This document shows positions 47,101 to 57,564 of a stretch of 64,000 bases of DNA, piece after piece. The translations under genes and the position numbers were made by a program. Position 1 is the stretch's first letter. Every line of letters starts with the position of its first letter. Origin of the DNA: Capitella teleta (Eukaryota > Annelida > Polychaeta > Capitellidae); assembly GCA_000328365.1 (NCBI GenBank), contig KB293438.1, forward strand, positions 116,029 to 180,028. Reading direction: 5' to 3'. The notes beneath the pieces were generated by a model. That model was given only the letters and a program-made list of their open reading frames with translations, had not been told where the DNA came from and did not search any database.

Positions 47101-49085
47101 AGGCAACAAAGAACATATCTATTGAATTCCACACAATTAAATGCTGGCGGCTCAGGTGGAAGACGCATAGAAACGATGACAACACGCAAAATGGATTAGT
47201 TTAGGACACACGAAATACACAGGTCAGAAATATTAGAATCCTCCAACCAAAAACTTAGAACCCCACGTGGCAATCACTAAATAAAGGACTTTGTGTGCTG
47301 GAACTCCCGAGGGCAATATCCCATTGAGTACATCTGACATCGTGGGGGGCATTGCGAACTGCTGAGGACAACTCAACCTAAAAACGAATCAGTCTGCGAC
47401 CTTGAACTGTGACACTTGACCTGGTAATGAGGCCGCTTCCGGTTCGATTGGAAAATGAGAAAATCTGTGCAAAGAACAATGGTGAGGGGTTTCCTGAGCC
47501 CTTCACCCAACATTGAATGCATTGACGGGTTTTGAATCAAGGAAAGACCAGCCAAAGACTAGCACCATTGATCCGTTACTTTCCAAGCCCACTGTCTCCA
47601 GGGTTACAGTGTAAACACGATGGGTCTCAGGCTCGATGAGTCTCAATCAAGCTATTGGGGGGCAGCAGAGGATTAAACCCGTCTGACACGGCAATAATTG
47701 CACGTTGATTTGCTCTGATTTAAGCCCAATAAATCGATGTCTTAAACCAGAGGGTTTGCTTTGGCATAAGATCCCTATATCTCGACAAGGAAATTCCACC
47801 TGCGGATTCTATTTCTATAATCAATTTGCATATTGTGTTCTTGGGCTTACGAGATTGTCGTTGCAAAAGGTGTTGTTATTGGGCTTGCGTGATGCGTGGG
47901 GTGATATTGTGATGAGTTCATATCAACATCCTCTTGAGTACCTGAGATGATCACGTGGTGCACCGGTGCCATATTTGTTGACAGTATAAGACAGTGTAGC
48001 TGACATTGTTTTGGTGGGGACTATGACAGGAGGGATACTTGACAACAATTTAACACTTCTAATGATCATTGATCACCTTTGAAACGTGTCCATCTTTATT
48101 TTGTAGTAATCCATGCATACAGCACCCTCAAAATGTGAAACGTGTTATTATATTTATTTTTTATTTATTGGTGTTGTTTTTTGTTTGTTTTTGTTATCGT
48201 TCTGTCTTTTTACTTCCCGGTTCCATATCAATTGCTGATCAGTTGTCAGCCTTTGGAGGTCGATTGCTTGGAGATCCTTTTGTTCAAAAGGGACTTTTAC
48301 GAACGTCGTGAAACGAGCGATGAATAAGGGTGGGTCGCCGTCAAAAGAACAGAACGCTCCATTTTGACCCTGATAGGAGCACACCGCTTATGATGGGTGG
48401 GCGAGACGCATGCGTAGAAAGTCCACTTCCGGGCGCCCTGGCGACAAACAATAATTCTAATGGGCCTGGAATGGAATTTGCCAATAAAGATAGTTTCTCG
48501 TTGTAGTTTATGCAGTTTAGTCATCTTAGATCAGTGGTGATCTGTTTGCTTTCACAGTTTTGCAGTGTTTCTGATATTACATGTTAGGGATTTATTTATT
48601 GTTCCTCGTATAGAAGGTCACATATGATGCGTCCATGACTAATATTAATGCCAGATGCCAGTTATAACACCGACCACAAACAGTAATAATAATTAAGTTT
48701 GGTTTTAATTGAATAATAAACAGTCACAATCTATATAATTTAACATTATCTCAATGTTAACGTTACAAAAATAAACATGAGGTAATTAAAACTTTAACTT
48801 GTTTCTGCTCTTTTTAATAAGAAAAAAAGGTACAACAACAAAATCAATAAAATATTCGTCAACTTTGCTTGTACATTTCAGCAAAATAAAAACATTGAAA
48901 ACAAACAAGACTCACATTACGAGGTTTTCCCTGGCCGAGTCTTCAAATTTCCTCTTGACTAGATTCCACACAGATCTTATGGTTTTAATCTGCGCCTGCG
49001 TGAACGGCAATCTAGGGTCGACGACCATAGGAACAGTTGAGTCACTCCTCCTTCCACTCATTGGACGCCCATTAGAACAGCCCAT
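44139..49085 (-). CDS. globin X-like membrane-anchored globin (180 aa, three exons)
   Basis: Exons on the minus strand are 49085-48916, 46876-46642 and 44276-44139. All junctions have consensus splice sites (donors GTGAGT, GTAAAT; acceptors CTTTTCAG) and phases agree (2, then 0), the positions being the ancestral globin B12.2 and G7.0 introns. The product begins MGCSNGRP: Gly2 for N-myristoylation and Cys3 for palmitoylation, as in globin X, which predicts attachment to the plasma membrane. Key globin positions by alignment: Trp40 in helix A, Leu55 B10, Pro63 C2, Phe69 CD1, Gln90 E7, Ile94 E11, His123 F8 (EVGRLHAKI), with G and H helices in exon 3 (LYRLLFHWMQAVM). Distal His E7 is replaced by Gln, which should alter haem coordination and ligand binding. 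The likely role is redox signalling, nitrite reduction or oxygen sensing rather than transport. Intron 2 holds a mariner element. A further 5-prime exon is possible near 49350-49400. Confidence 0.93.
45049..46290. mobile_element. Tc1/mariner-like MITE, complete, in globin intron 2
   Basis: Ends are near-perfect inverted repeats of about 29 bases, CAGAGTGGGCCAAAAGTAGT continuing CTATCTACT, flanked by TA on both sides (45047-45048 and 46291-46292), the target of Tc1/mariner transposases; the CAG.GTG..CCAAAAGT pattern is typical of that superfamily. Total 1242 bp. An A-rich tract follows the left end. I see no intact transposase frame. Related pieces are at 4480-5276 and 61780-61805. Confidence 0.85.
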
Positions 49086-50233
49086 CGTGACGTCACTCCA
49101 GTCGGGTCATCATAAAGAAATCCTGGTGGAACGTACAGAGGAGTAACTGCGTGCACTTCGTGGTGGGATTCCTTGGAATTAATCCGGCACGGAGCCAAGA
49201 GCCAGGGTAATCAGACACCTCGTGCGATTGTTTTGGTTGGTAACATATCAAAGAGGAGCATCCAACCCTTTCCACCGAACGTCTGCTGCTGCCGTCCGGC
49301 GTTCTGTATGCTGAGAGGCACGAAAGCAAAGGGACCGATCGAACCCCTCTCAACTCACAACGAGCAGCAGTGGGTCTCATGGTCGCATTACTGGGCAAGT
49401 GTTATTGAAGTGTAGATGATGATTGCGCTATGGGTTACGTAATGCAGTGAGAACGCCAGGCAGTCGTTGCTGAATAATTTAACAAGTGGTCGTTGTGGCC
49501 TATAGTTATAATTTACATATTTCCAATTTATACATCATTATTTTTACAAAGACTGCTCCTCTTTTGGGGTTCTCATTGTGTCATAAAATTTTCTTAATTT
49601 TTCTTCGTTTTTCAATATTATTTTTGCAAAGATTTCTCCTTTTTGCGTTCTTAAAGTGTCATAACATTAATTGTTCTATTTGGCTGGATTTGTGGTATAA
49701 TCCATTTACATTATTTCTTATTACATCATCATTTTGATATTAACCTGGTTTGTTACAAAATAAACATACATTTATCTTCACTGTTGTCATGAAACCATCT
49801 TTGAGTGCAGGGGGCTCCGAGCAATAAAAGTATTATACCGTAAAATCATAGCTCAAATTGTGTAGTATCCTGTTGCTGCTGCATTGAAATAAAGGTAATA
49901 AATTGTGCTTGAGTTGACAATATTTCACTGTTATGTTTTCGATGGCACAATACAATCCTGGCAATTATTTTGCGAGTAGTGTACTGTTAAAAACAACTTT
50001 TCAGGAATACAGTGTATAAACCGGCAGCAGGAGAGCATGGAGGGGGCGGTACGTGTTATCGCTGTGGTCTACAGAAGTGACCATCAGTCACAAGGGGCTT
50101 GACCGCTTTGGCAGTCAGTCATAAATAACCAGCAATGGGCCCCACTAGCATGTTGGTCAGATGCGTACTATACTAATGCAGTAGATATATGAGAGATGAT
50201 CGATTGCGATATCCTGCATTGTGAATTGAGAGC
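49086..50233. other. upstream region of the globin gene
   Basis: A CRE TGACGTCA lies only ten bases before the globin ATG (49088-49095 on the plus strand, palindromic). A donor-like GTGAGTTG on the minus strand near 49345 could close a 5-prime untranslated exon. No other gene is recognised. Confidence 0.4.
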
Positions 50234-50297
50234 ATGAAATGGAATCATGATGAAATGGAATCATGATGAAATGGAATCATAATGAAATGGAATCATG
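50234..50297. repeat. 16-bp tandem repeat, four units
   Basis: ATGAAATGGAATCATG repeated four times with one substitution. Non-coding. Confidence 0.9.
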
Positions 50298-50425
50298 TGT
50301 TCATTTCGGATCACAAATGAATCATTCATTCAACTGATACATGCTACTGAGTGGCTCGCGATGATCACACACGTCACATTGTATCCGTCGAGATATATTT
50401 ATTCGATTCAATTACTTATACTTAC

Positions 50426-51637
50426 CTTATTCAATTCCTCGAATGAGTCTGTTGCAGCCTCTTTGGCAACGAGGTTGATTAATAATTTGACGGTAAGCCA
50501 GATTAATTGCTATCATGGCACGAGATGAATCTGAGTTCCCCAATTACCTGTATGGCTCAGTGGCAGTGCATTGGGCTTTCAAAGGTTTAATGAGCTCGAC
50601 TTCTCTGGGTGCCTACATACAGTCTAGGAGATCGGGACTCAAAACGGGATCTTATAAAATTAAATATATTTGTGATTTATGGGCAGCGCTTAGAGCACTT
50701 GGGTGGATATTGCGCTATTCAAAGTAAATTATTTATTTTATTTCTTATATTAATGTTGAGCAACAAAATAATTATAATGAATCAACTAAATAGCATGTAC
50801 TCAGTACAAACCTTTGCGGATGTTTACGCTTTCATCATACATGACTGTTTCATAACAGGACAACAGACGACGAGTGCCTTGTAGGATGAACAGCACATGG
50901 CTGCGTACTGCCCCAGCACTCGCCACATTCGCGCAAGCCGCCAGCAGACAGACTTTACTCTCTCGGCCTTGTTCGGCCAAGTCCCTGCGCCGCAGATGGT
51001 CCATCTCATCCATGAACACTTCTCAAAATTCGTGTAACCCAAAGAACACTCAATTTGTGAAATCTCAGCCTATGAACTTTCAATTTTGCACTTTGCACTT
51101 GTTATGCTGTGGTTCCAGCGAGTAAAAACTATCTATCTCTATCTAGGCAGTTACGAACGCACAAACCTGAGGGCGATGAAAAAAATTCCCACGACTTGAG
51201 CTCAGCAATCCGATTTCATAACAGAAACGTCGGAATTTTGCCAATAGGTACAAGCAGGATGTGACCTTGGCATCCAGCACATAAGTTGTTTACCAATGCA
51301 TGTATAACGATTTAACGACACTACGCAAGGATAAATAAAAAACGTGTGTATATTTACAAAGTATACGTAAATAGCCATTGACTTTAATTCGGTCCAAGGA
51401 GGATCCAATTGGCAGTGGGCCTCAATTTTTTCGAGATCTACTGCCTCTAGCTCAATTGAACGGATCTCAACTCCCCTGGGATTTCTAAGGAAGTTAATTG
51501 CTTTTGGGGCTCCCGAAGTGTTAATAGTAAGTCAATAATAATAATCGAACCTCACCTGTCACGATTTCATTTTTAGTGCGCTCTTTAATTTGTGAGGTCT
51601 CGATGAGCCAATTTTTGTTACATTGTTTTGCAAGCAT
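50426..51637 (-). CDS. 5-prime part of an unidentified gene behind an X-box promoter
   Basis: Three minus-strand exons join without a phase error: 51637-51556 (ATG, 27 codons, ends phase 1; donor GTGAGG), 51018-50828 (ends phase 0; donor GTAAAC) and 50509-50426 (28 codons; donor GTAAGTATAA). Together they code 119 residues. Exon 1 is polar and charged (CNKNWLIETSQIKERTKNEI). Exon 2 is GC-rich against an AT-rich background and reads as a helical repeat (SKVCLLAACANVASAGAV, VRSHVLFILQGTRRLLSCY). Exon 3 is a helix pair with LTVKLLINLVAKEAATDSF. The pattern is reminiscent of armadillo/HEAT-type helices, but no family was recognised. Later exons should lie below 50425, where I could not find them; alternatively they read through to a gene I missed. 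Acceptors of exons 2 and 3 have poor pyrimidine tracts, which weakens the model. Confidence 0.45.
50545..50660 (+). repeat. tRNA-derived SINE-like sequence
   Basis: TATGGCTCAGTGGCAGTGCA near 50553 is a good polymerase III A box, and GATCGGGACTCAAAACGGGA about 80 bases later is a degenerate B box position. It lies in an intron or upstream of the minus-strand gene. Family unknown. Confidence 0.35.
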
Positions 51638-51714
51638 TTTATTTTTTATGTTCTCATCAATTATTTGTTCAATCTTATATTTACCAGCATTTTCCTCTCA
51701 CTTCGCCTTCCAAA

Positions 51715-51744
51715 TTTTATACGTCTCGCAGTTACCATGGAAAC
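51715..51744 (-). promoter_or_regulatory. X-box plus TATA core promoter
   Basis: GTTTCCATGGTAAC (minus strand of 51731-51744) is a near-perfect RFX X-box, followed ten bases downstream by TATAAAA (complement of 51715-51721). The ATG of the minus-strand gene is 78 bases further on. X-boxes 60-150 bases before the start codon are characteristic of RFX-controlled ciliary genes. Confidence 0.55.
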
Positions 51745-52801
51745 ACATGCAATTTAAAGTATTTATAATATTTTATTCAGTCGTCAAAATATCAATGTAT
51801 TCTTCAGTAACATCGCGATTAATGGGACCCGTTTTTGGAACAACGAGTTGTAGATTCGAAGAGTTATTCCTGTCATCAATATAGATGTACCATTATAAAT
51901 TATAGCCATTTTTAAATTTCTGCATAATAATTGAAGAATGTCATGTATGTCATGAATGTATGTGTGATTGAAAGAAGAAGATGTTTTGGAATGATCCTGA
52001 CAATATATTCCGTTAATAATATAAAGAATATATGGATAGCATGCTCGATCTATATTCATGACATTGGAATACCAAAATATGCAAATAAGCAGAGGCAATT
52101 CTTCAATCCGCTCGTGGAATATGTGATCATTGGTTTTTCTTTCGGGAACGTCGACAATGATTATTCAAAATAATCGGTGTAAATAATGAATTCAACAATA
52201 CGAAATGAATTAATTTTAACAAGTGAGATTGATATGAAGAAAACAACTTTTGTTATGACTTGTATTCTTGCACAAACATATAATTATAATATATGAGATA
52301 CATATATTTCATTGATAAGTGGTTTTCATGAGGAAAATATGATATTATTTGAAGATCATGGGAAAAGAAAAAATATCAATGACAAAAGGATTTCAAATTT
52401 CATTTAATTTAATGAATAAAATAAAGCGAATCTAGAAAATATAATGGCTTGAAATAGACAGAAACAAGTTATAATAGACAATTATTGAGCTTAATACCAC
52501 ATTGTATATTATTTGAACGTCTTTTATTTTGAACTCAGAATTTATTATCCAACCTCTGAAACTTGAACATTTGCTACCTCGTTGAATATTTAATTGGCAT
52601 TACTGCCAAATAAGACATCATACCGAAAAGTATTCATTCCACGGAAAGGTGGGGCAAGGGACAATTGAGAGAAAGAATTATATTGCTAAATAGATGGGAA
52701 ATGAAAATGATGTAGATAAGAATAGAAAAAAAAAACCCAAGCCCTGTTCAAAGTTAGAGTTTATTATTGTTCTATCTCGCGTGATGGGATTCGATGACAT
52801 G
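51745..52801. other. non-coding, very AT-rich
   Basis: No gene, repeat or motif recognised, apart from the AATAAA on the minus strand near 52757-52763 that serves the small frame at 52802-52909. Confidence 0.4.
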
Positions 52802-52909
52802 TCATTCTTCTGATGCTGGGATTGTGGTGTATCCTTTTTCCGCGAAAGATTGACAAACGATGATGACATTGACACTCAGTAGGAACAGGGCAATGGCCGC
52901 TAAGGACAT
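52802..52909 (-). CDS. candidate 35-residue membrane or secreted micropeptide
   Basis: ATG with A at -3 (GTCACGATG), then a hydrophobic segment (LAAIALFLLSVNVIIVCQSF) at residues 3-22, then a short polar tail (AEKGYTTIPASEE) and TGA. An AATAAA follows about 40 bases after the stop, with a T-rich stretch behind it, as in a real mRNA end. It may be a single-pass micropeptide, the signal peptide of a very short secreted peptide, or the last exon of a longer message. No homologue was recognised; chance cannot be excluded at this length. Confidence 0.4.
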   Translation of the reverse strand: MSLAAIALFLLSVNVIIVCQSFAEKGYTTIPASEE

Positions 52910-53547
52910 CGTGACCGTTTATTTGGCTATTGAAAATAAAATATATACACAATTATTATAAATTTGCCGAGACAACAGGCTATGGCTCAAACGTGAGCCT
53001 TTTTTTGCTCTGGTCACCCGGGGAATATACTTATACGAAATCAAACAGAAACAGAAACAAGGAACAAAATACAATGAAAAAAAAAAAAGAACAAAAAATG
53101 AAAAAAACAAATGAAACCCCACCTCCGCAAAAAAAAAAAAACCCCCACCCAAAAAAAAAAAAAATAAAAAAAACGAGTAATTAAATCCAACGAATAAACT
53201 ATTATTATAATATTGTAATTAACATTTTTAGCGATTACAAATATAACAGTGTGCTATGCTACATCGTGCCGAATATTGATCAATGAAGTACTTTTTAAAA
53301 TGATGTGAGAAAGTAGATAAGGAATGATTTGTTGATTTGGCTATTAAAGGGATGGGAAACTGAATTTTAAGTGATGCTCTATTGACTCATAGCACCAATT
53401 GATAGCATTCTTTGCCAAGAACACCATGCCTGGATGCAAGCGTAAGGAAATAATGCATTCCGAATATCGGGGTTAGCATTGCGCCTATGGGAGAATGGCT
53501 TCCATTGCGAAGTATAGGAGGCAAACGTCAGCTGAGGGCTTGCCGTG
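52910..53547. other. low-complexity A/C-rich stretch
   Basis: An A-rich run interrupted by C blocks spans 53080-53175. No gene is recognised. Confidence 0.45.
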
Positions 53548-53652
53548 ATTGGCCCCGTTCCCCTCGTGAAGCTATCGATTTCAGCCAATCAGAGCAGATC
53601 ATCTTCGCCATAAAAGGACATTTTTGTTGTTTACGAAACGATAGCGCATGCG
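53548..53652 (+). promoter_or_regulatory. CCAAT/TATA/NRF1-like promoter module
   Basis: ATTGG (53548-53552), CCAAT (53585-53589), CATAAAAGG (53609-53617) and GCGCATGCG (53644-53652, NRF1-like) occur in promoter order for the plus strand. The gene it would drive is not identified; the 52802-52909 frame lies on the other side in divergent orientation. Confidence 0.4.
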
Positions 53653-55002
53653 TGGTGCACTCTGGCTGACCTTTTTACTGTTTCAAGATGAGAAACCATG
53701 ATAGATGTCCTAGAAAATCGCTTGTTAAAATAAGAAAAATAGCGAAAAATATTTTTTTCGCGCCTAACTGGTGGCAAAATGATTATTCTATTTCCGAAAA
53801 TAAAATAAAAAAATATCCAGGGGTTTAGTCGCAGGACACGCTGATATGACGAGGCCCATTGCAAAAGATGGGGAACTCGGTGTTTCATCACAGCTCCTGA
53901 CGTCACGCCTAATTAGCAATATATCTCCCGCGAAATCGTTAGCGATGATATTCCTTGTGTGGGCCAGGCATAAGAATCATTTTTGGTGCATCAAATAACG
54001 ACTCAAATTCCATTTTTAACCAGTTCTCCCTCCCTTTTAGCTGCGTGGTGAGGAGTTTACTGTATTTGTAATTGAATATCTGAGACCCAGTTTGTAGAAA
54101 TGATGCCGGTGCAACGGGACCGCAACCGATACTTCTCTGGAATCTCAACACTTATGAAGGTGTTGAAATATACCGGAAGTACTCCATTCTTTCACTTGTA
54201 AAAGAACTTGTAGTTGGAAGTTTTAGTCGACGACGTAAGTTCAGACAAGAAGTAATGAAATGGAATGAAATGAAATGAAAAATGAAATGAAAAAAAAAAA
54301 TATTGCGGAAGGTCAGTAGTAATGTACGTCGGTATAAACACAAATAATCAGTAATATAACACAATCACCAAAGTGAGTAAACATGAAAAACATTGCAAAA
54401 AATCAACTCATGTACAGAGAGAAAACTAGTGTAATTTCTTTTTTAATTAATCATCATTACAATTGCATATTATGAATAGCTACTTAGTAATATACATTTG
54501 GTATTTGCTTAAAACATCTTTAAATTGGCGCAAGATATTAATGAAAGTGGATTGATAAAATCAGTGAATGGTTTTGGTAGAGAGTAAAATAAAGTATTGT
54601 GTCGTTCCGAATAGCATCAATTAATGCGTACCCCGTGTTTCATGCTGTCGGTTCATTGGGGCCAAAGTCGGGAGGAAATGGTCGAGAAAGCAAGACGAAA
54701 AGCCATCAGGTTTTAGTTTATACAAGAAAATAGATGTGCAATATCTGTTAAAATCATGAACTTTTAGAATTTGACGATGTGATAATGAGCTTGTATGTTG
54801 TTGAACTGCACATAGGAGAAATTATATTACTTGACTTTTATTAAATGAACACATGCCTATTATATACTTCAGATAAAGCATAGCACAGGAAAAAAACCTA
54901 TAGAACCACCGATGATAAAACTTAAAATTTGTGATGATAAAACTACTTGCACCGATAACACATTGATGAAATTGCGTTTAAAAATCTCGTAATTCGATAT
55001 GA
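53653..55002. other. non-coding stretch with GAAAT microsatellite
   Basis: A (AATGA)n/(GAAAT)n microsatellite with A-run lies at 54254-54300. Nothing else recognised. Confidence 0.45.
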
Positions 55003-55254
55003 ATGGCAGTGCTACAAGGCACATGTAGACACTATGAGGAAATCCTTCCGTGCCTCACCTTTGCTATTGAAATGTTTGTGACCAGGGGTTCAAACACCTT
55101 AGACCTGTGCAACAGCAACAAGATTAATGCCTACAAGAACAAACAACGTTTGGCAATAGGGGCTTCCGACCACAACATGGTGTACTTGCATCCTACGTAC
55201 ATGAAAAAGATAAAGACGGAAAAAGCGATCTATTTTAGTTCTCAACTTGTCTAG
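55003..55254 (+). mobile_element. LINE endonuclease-linker fragment
   Basis: Frame of 83 codons matching the end of the endonuclease region of Rex/CR1-like LINEs: VTRGSNTLDLCNSNKINAYK, then GASDHNMVYLHPTYMKKIK, corresponding to the CxTRGxxTLDxCYGNIxxAYK ... GxSDHNxIxLLPxYxxxLKREK blocks. It is a short 5-prime-truncated piece with no reverse transcriptase beside it. Confidence 0.7.
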
Positions 55255-56593
55255 ATTCAATAACATGTATTCAATTGTTTGTGATTTATTCATGATTGCT
55301 AGCAGGTTAAAGCTTCTTTGAGGAAGTTTAGACCGGACTTGGACATTATAATAGATTTATTATATTCCGGGTTCATGAAATATGCTATTTGTTTTTTCCC
55401 TTGGGACACTGATGATCGGTGATGATAAAAGATGAGGTATTGATCAGGGTAGGCTGACTGTCTAATCTAATTAAGTACCTAATTTATAACAAACGATCGA
55501 TAAAAAGCTTCTCTTGATTATAATAGCTTTGTTGTTCGACATGACTCTAAGCTTTAATCTCTATTAAAAAGACGTTTAATACTAACAAGATATGCGAAAT
55601 GATCGAGACGTGTGATCCATCGTGATTTCTGCAACGCTCTTTGTCTCATATTGGCTCTCTTTTAGCCTCCACATCTCCATAGGTTGGTTGTGCTGTAAAC
55701 TTAGCTCTTTCATATCTTCCCACGCTAAGATTTAGTTATCAGGGGCCGTATGCATAAAAGCTAGGCTACTAAGTCTAGTTGTGAATTAAGTTATATCCCA
55801 AGCCTAGTTCACAGATTAATGGTTTAGATTACAAATTTGTCTTGGGCTGTTGTTTATGCATACCGCCCGAGAACTAAAAAAGAAAATCATCTCAATCCAT
55901 AATTGCTTTCTGTGGACTTCATTTTCTAGTTTTCCACCTTTGCTCCTCATCCCTCTGTGTGAATGAACCTAATCTCGTTTGTACTGTTTAATTGTAAGGT
56001 TGGGGCATGTGGGTACAGTCATGAGAGTACGTGAGTTTTATTTTTCCATTTGTGAAGTTTGGGCAAATAAATGTCGTGCTTTTATGATTGCAAATGGGTC
56101 ATTTCAAGCGCTAGTCTGCTCTTGAAGAGGTTATATTGGTGGTCCTCGAAATAATAATTTATAACATACTATGTTTTTTTTTTTCTGATGTAGTTACTTC
56201 TGAAAAACAGCTAAGTGATCGAAGTGATGATTAAAGATCAGCTATTGATGAGGCTGGGCTGACTGGTTATCTATAGCTAATGGCTTAATTAATCACAAAC
56301 GATGAGGAGCGTCCCTTGATTGATTGTAATGGTGTTGCTCAGAATAACTCCGATCTAGTAGTGAACGTAGGCCTACTCAACATTACGTACTCTATGTTTC
56401 ACAGCTGACAAAATCAACATTCATTCCATTTTTAATGTCAATGTGGATTGACATCAATGTTAATTGAATAGTCTGTAAATTTATTTTATGATTGTATGAA
56501 TAACAGGAATCTTGTTGTTTCATATGTAGCAAAAAACATACCACAATAGCTCTAGTAAAAGAGCTATAAATAATAAAAACTAAATATAAATAA
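55255..56593. other. non-coding stretch
   Basis: AT-rich, no gene or motif recognised. Confidence 0.4.
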
Positions 56594-56835
56594 TAGGCGA
56601 GTAGATTATCTATGTAAGCGCTACAATTTTACGAATTCTAATAATCTTCGAAAATCAGAGATGAAATGCAAAATATTGAAAGCATATGATAAAATTTTAA
56701 CTTACGAAGATTTATCTAGTGTTTCGGAATTTTTTACCTCCTATATAAGTGAATGCCATTATATATACAGCTCCATGAATTTTTCTTACGAAGAGATTAA
56801 TTTGTTTCTATATTGTTTATTTGTTCCAGCAGGTA
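56594..56835 (+). repeat. dispersed repeat, copy B
   Basis: Same-orientation relative of 6540-6790 (see there), about 75% identical by eye and with an extra CATTATATATACAGCTCC segment. Not coding. Confidence 0.6.
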
Positions 56836-57129
56836 GACGATTATATTACAAGACGTGTGTATGTACCTTTTTCTTCATCTTTGTTTTCCTTGTTATCTGT
56901 TTGTTCTGTTTCGTTGTTTAAAACCATTAAAATATGATAATTCATTTTTAACGAAAATAAAATGATATGCTTATACTCGTATATGTGCAGCATATATACA
57001 TGTTCTTGAAACATGAATACAAGAGTATATAACTGAATAAAGCCTCTGCCTCCTGAACCATCTTTGTACACTACTCGAAGCATGTCGAGATTCTCATCTT
57101 GACTGTTGTTATCAGTCATTACTACACAG

Positions 57130-57262
57130 AAAGATATACATCAAGACGTGCTTCAGGATTTCACACTTTGTTACATCTTGAGGAATTAACGAAAGAACAG
57201 CGTCACAATCTGATGGTCGGACTGCACCAACCGTTAACATTCACCTCTGCCGAGCCCTCAAA
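57130..57262 (+). CDS. isolated exon, perhaps of a MOV10/HELZ-like helicase
   Basis: Open for 133 bases between an acceptor (ATTACTACACAG) and a consensus donor (GTGAGTCTT); enters with two bases of a split codon and leaves with two. It reads RYTSRRASGFHTLLHLEEL then TKEQRHNLMVGLHQPLTFTS. The FHTLLHLEE core followed by a charged stretch recalls the LLHLEE segment that precedes the helicase core in MOV10-type SF1 helicases. No other exon of such a gene was found in the LINE-filled flanks, so it may be a relic. The other frames of this stretch contain stops. Confidence 0.35.
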
Positions 57263-57564
57263 GTGAGTCTTAGTTTCATTAAAGATCCTCTATTATCTAA
57301 TATGGGCATTTAGTAAACCGGTAGTATCAAGAGGGAGCGATTAACCGATTAACAACGTACAAGTTCAATACAGACCATAGTGATAATTACCTTTAATTAA
57401 ATTAAATTAATTAGTTTAATTAATTTAATACCTGTAATTACCTTTAACATGCGTGTTAATTGTTATGAAGATAACTGTAGTTTTACACGCTCAAGAAAAA
57501 AAGCCATCTGAGGAACTGCAGTTGATGAGTTGAGAAACAGGATGGACAGGCCAATATTATAGAG
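57263..57564. other. non-coding junction
   Basis: Short AT-rich palindromic tract (TTAATTAAATTAAATTAATT-like) at 57392-57430. Nothing else recognised. Confidence 0.4.

Noticed and set aside
50874-51125. Plus-strand frame opposite the X-box gene exon 2
   Set aside because: The minus-strand reading has phase-consistent splice sites; the plus-strand frame is its shadow.
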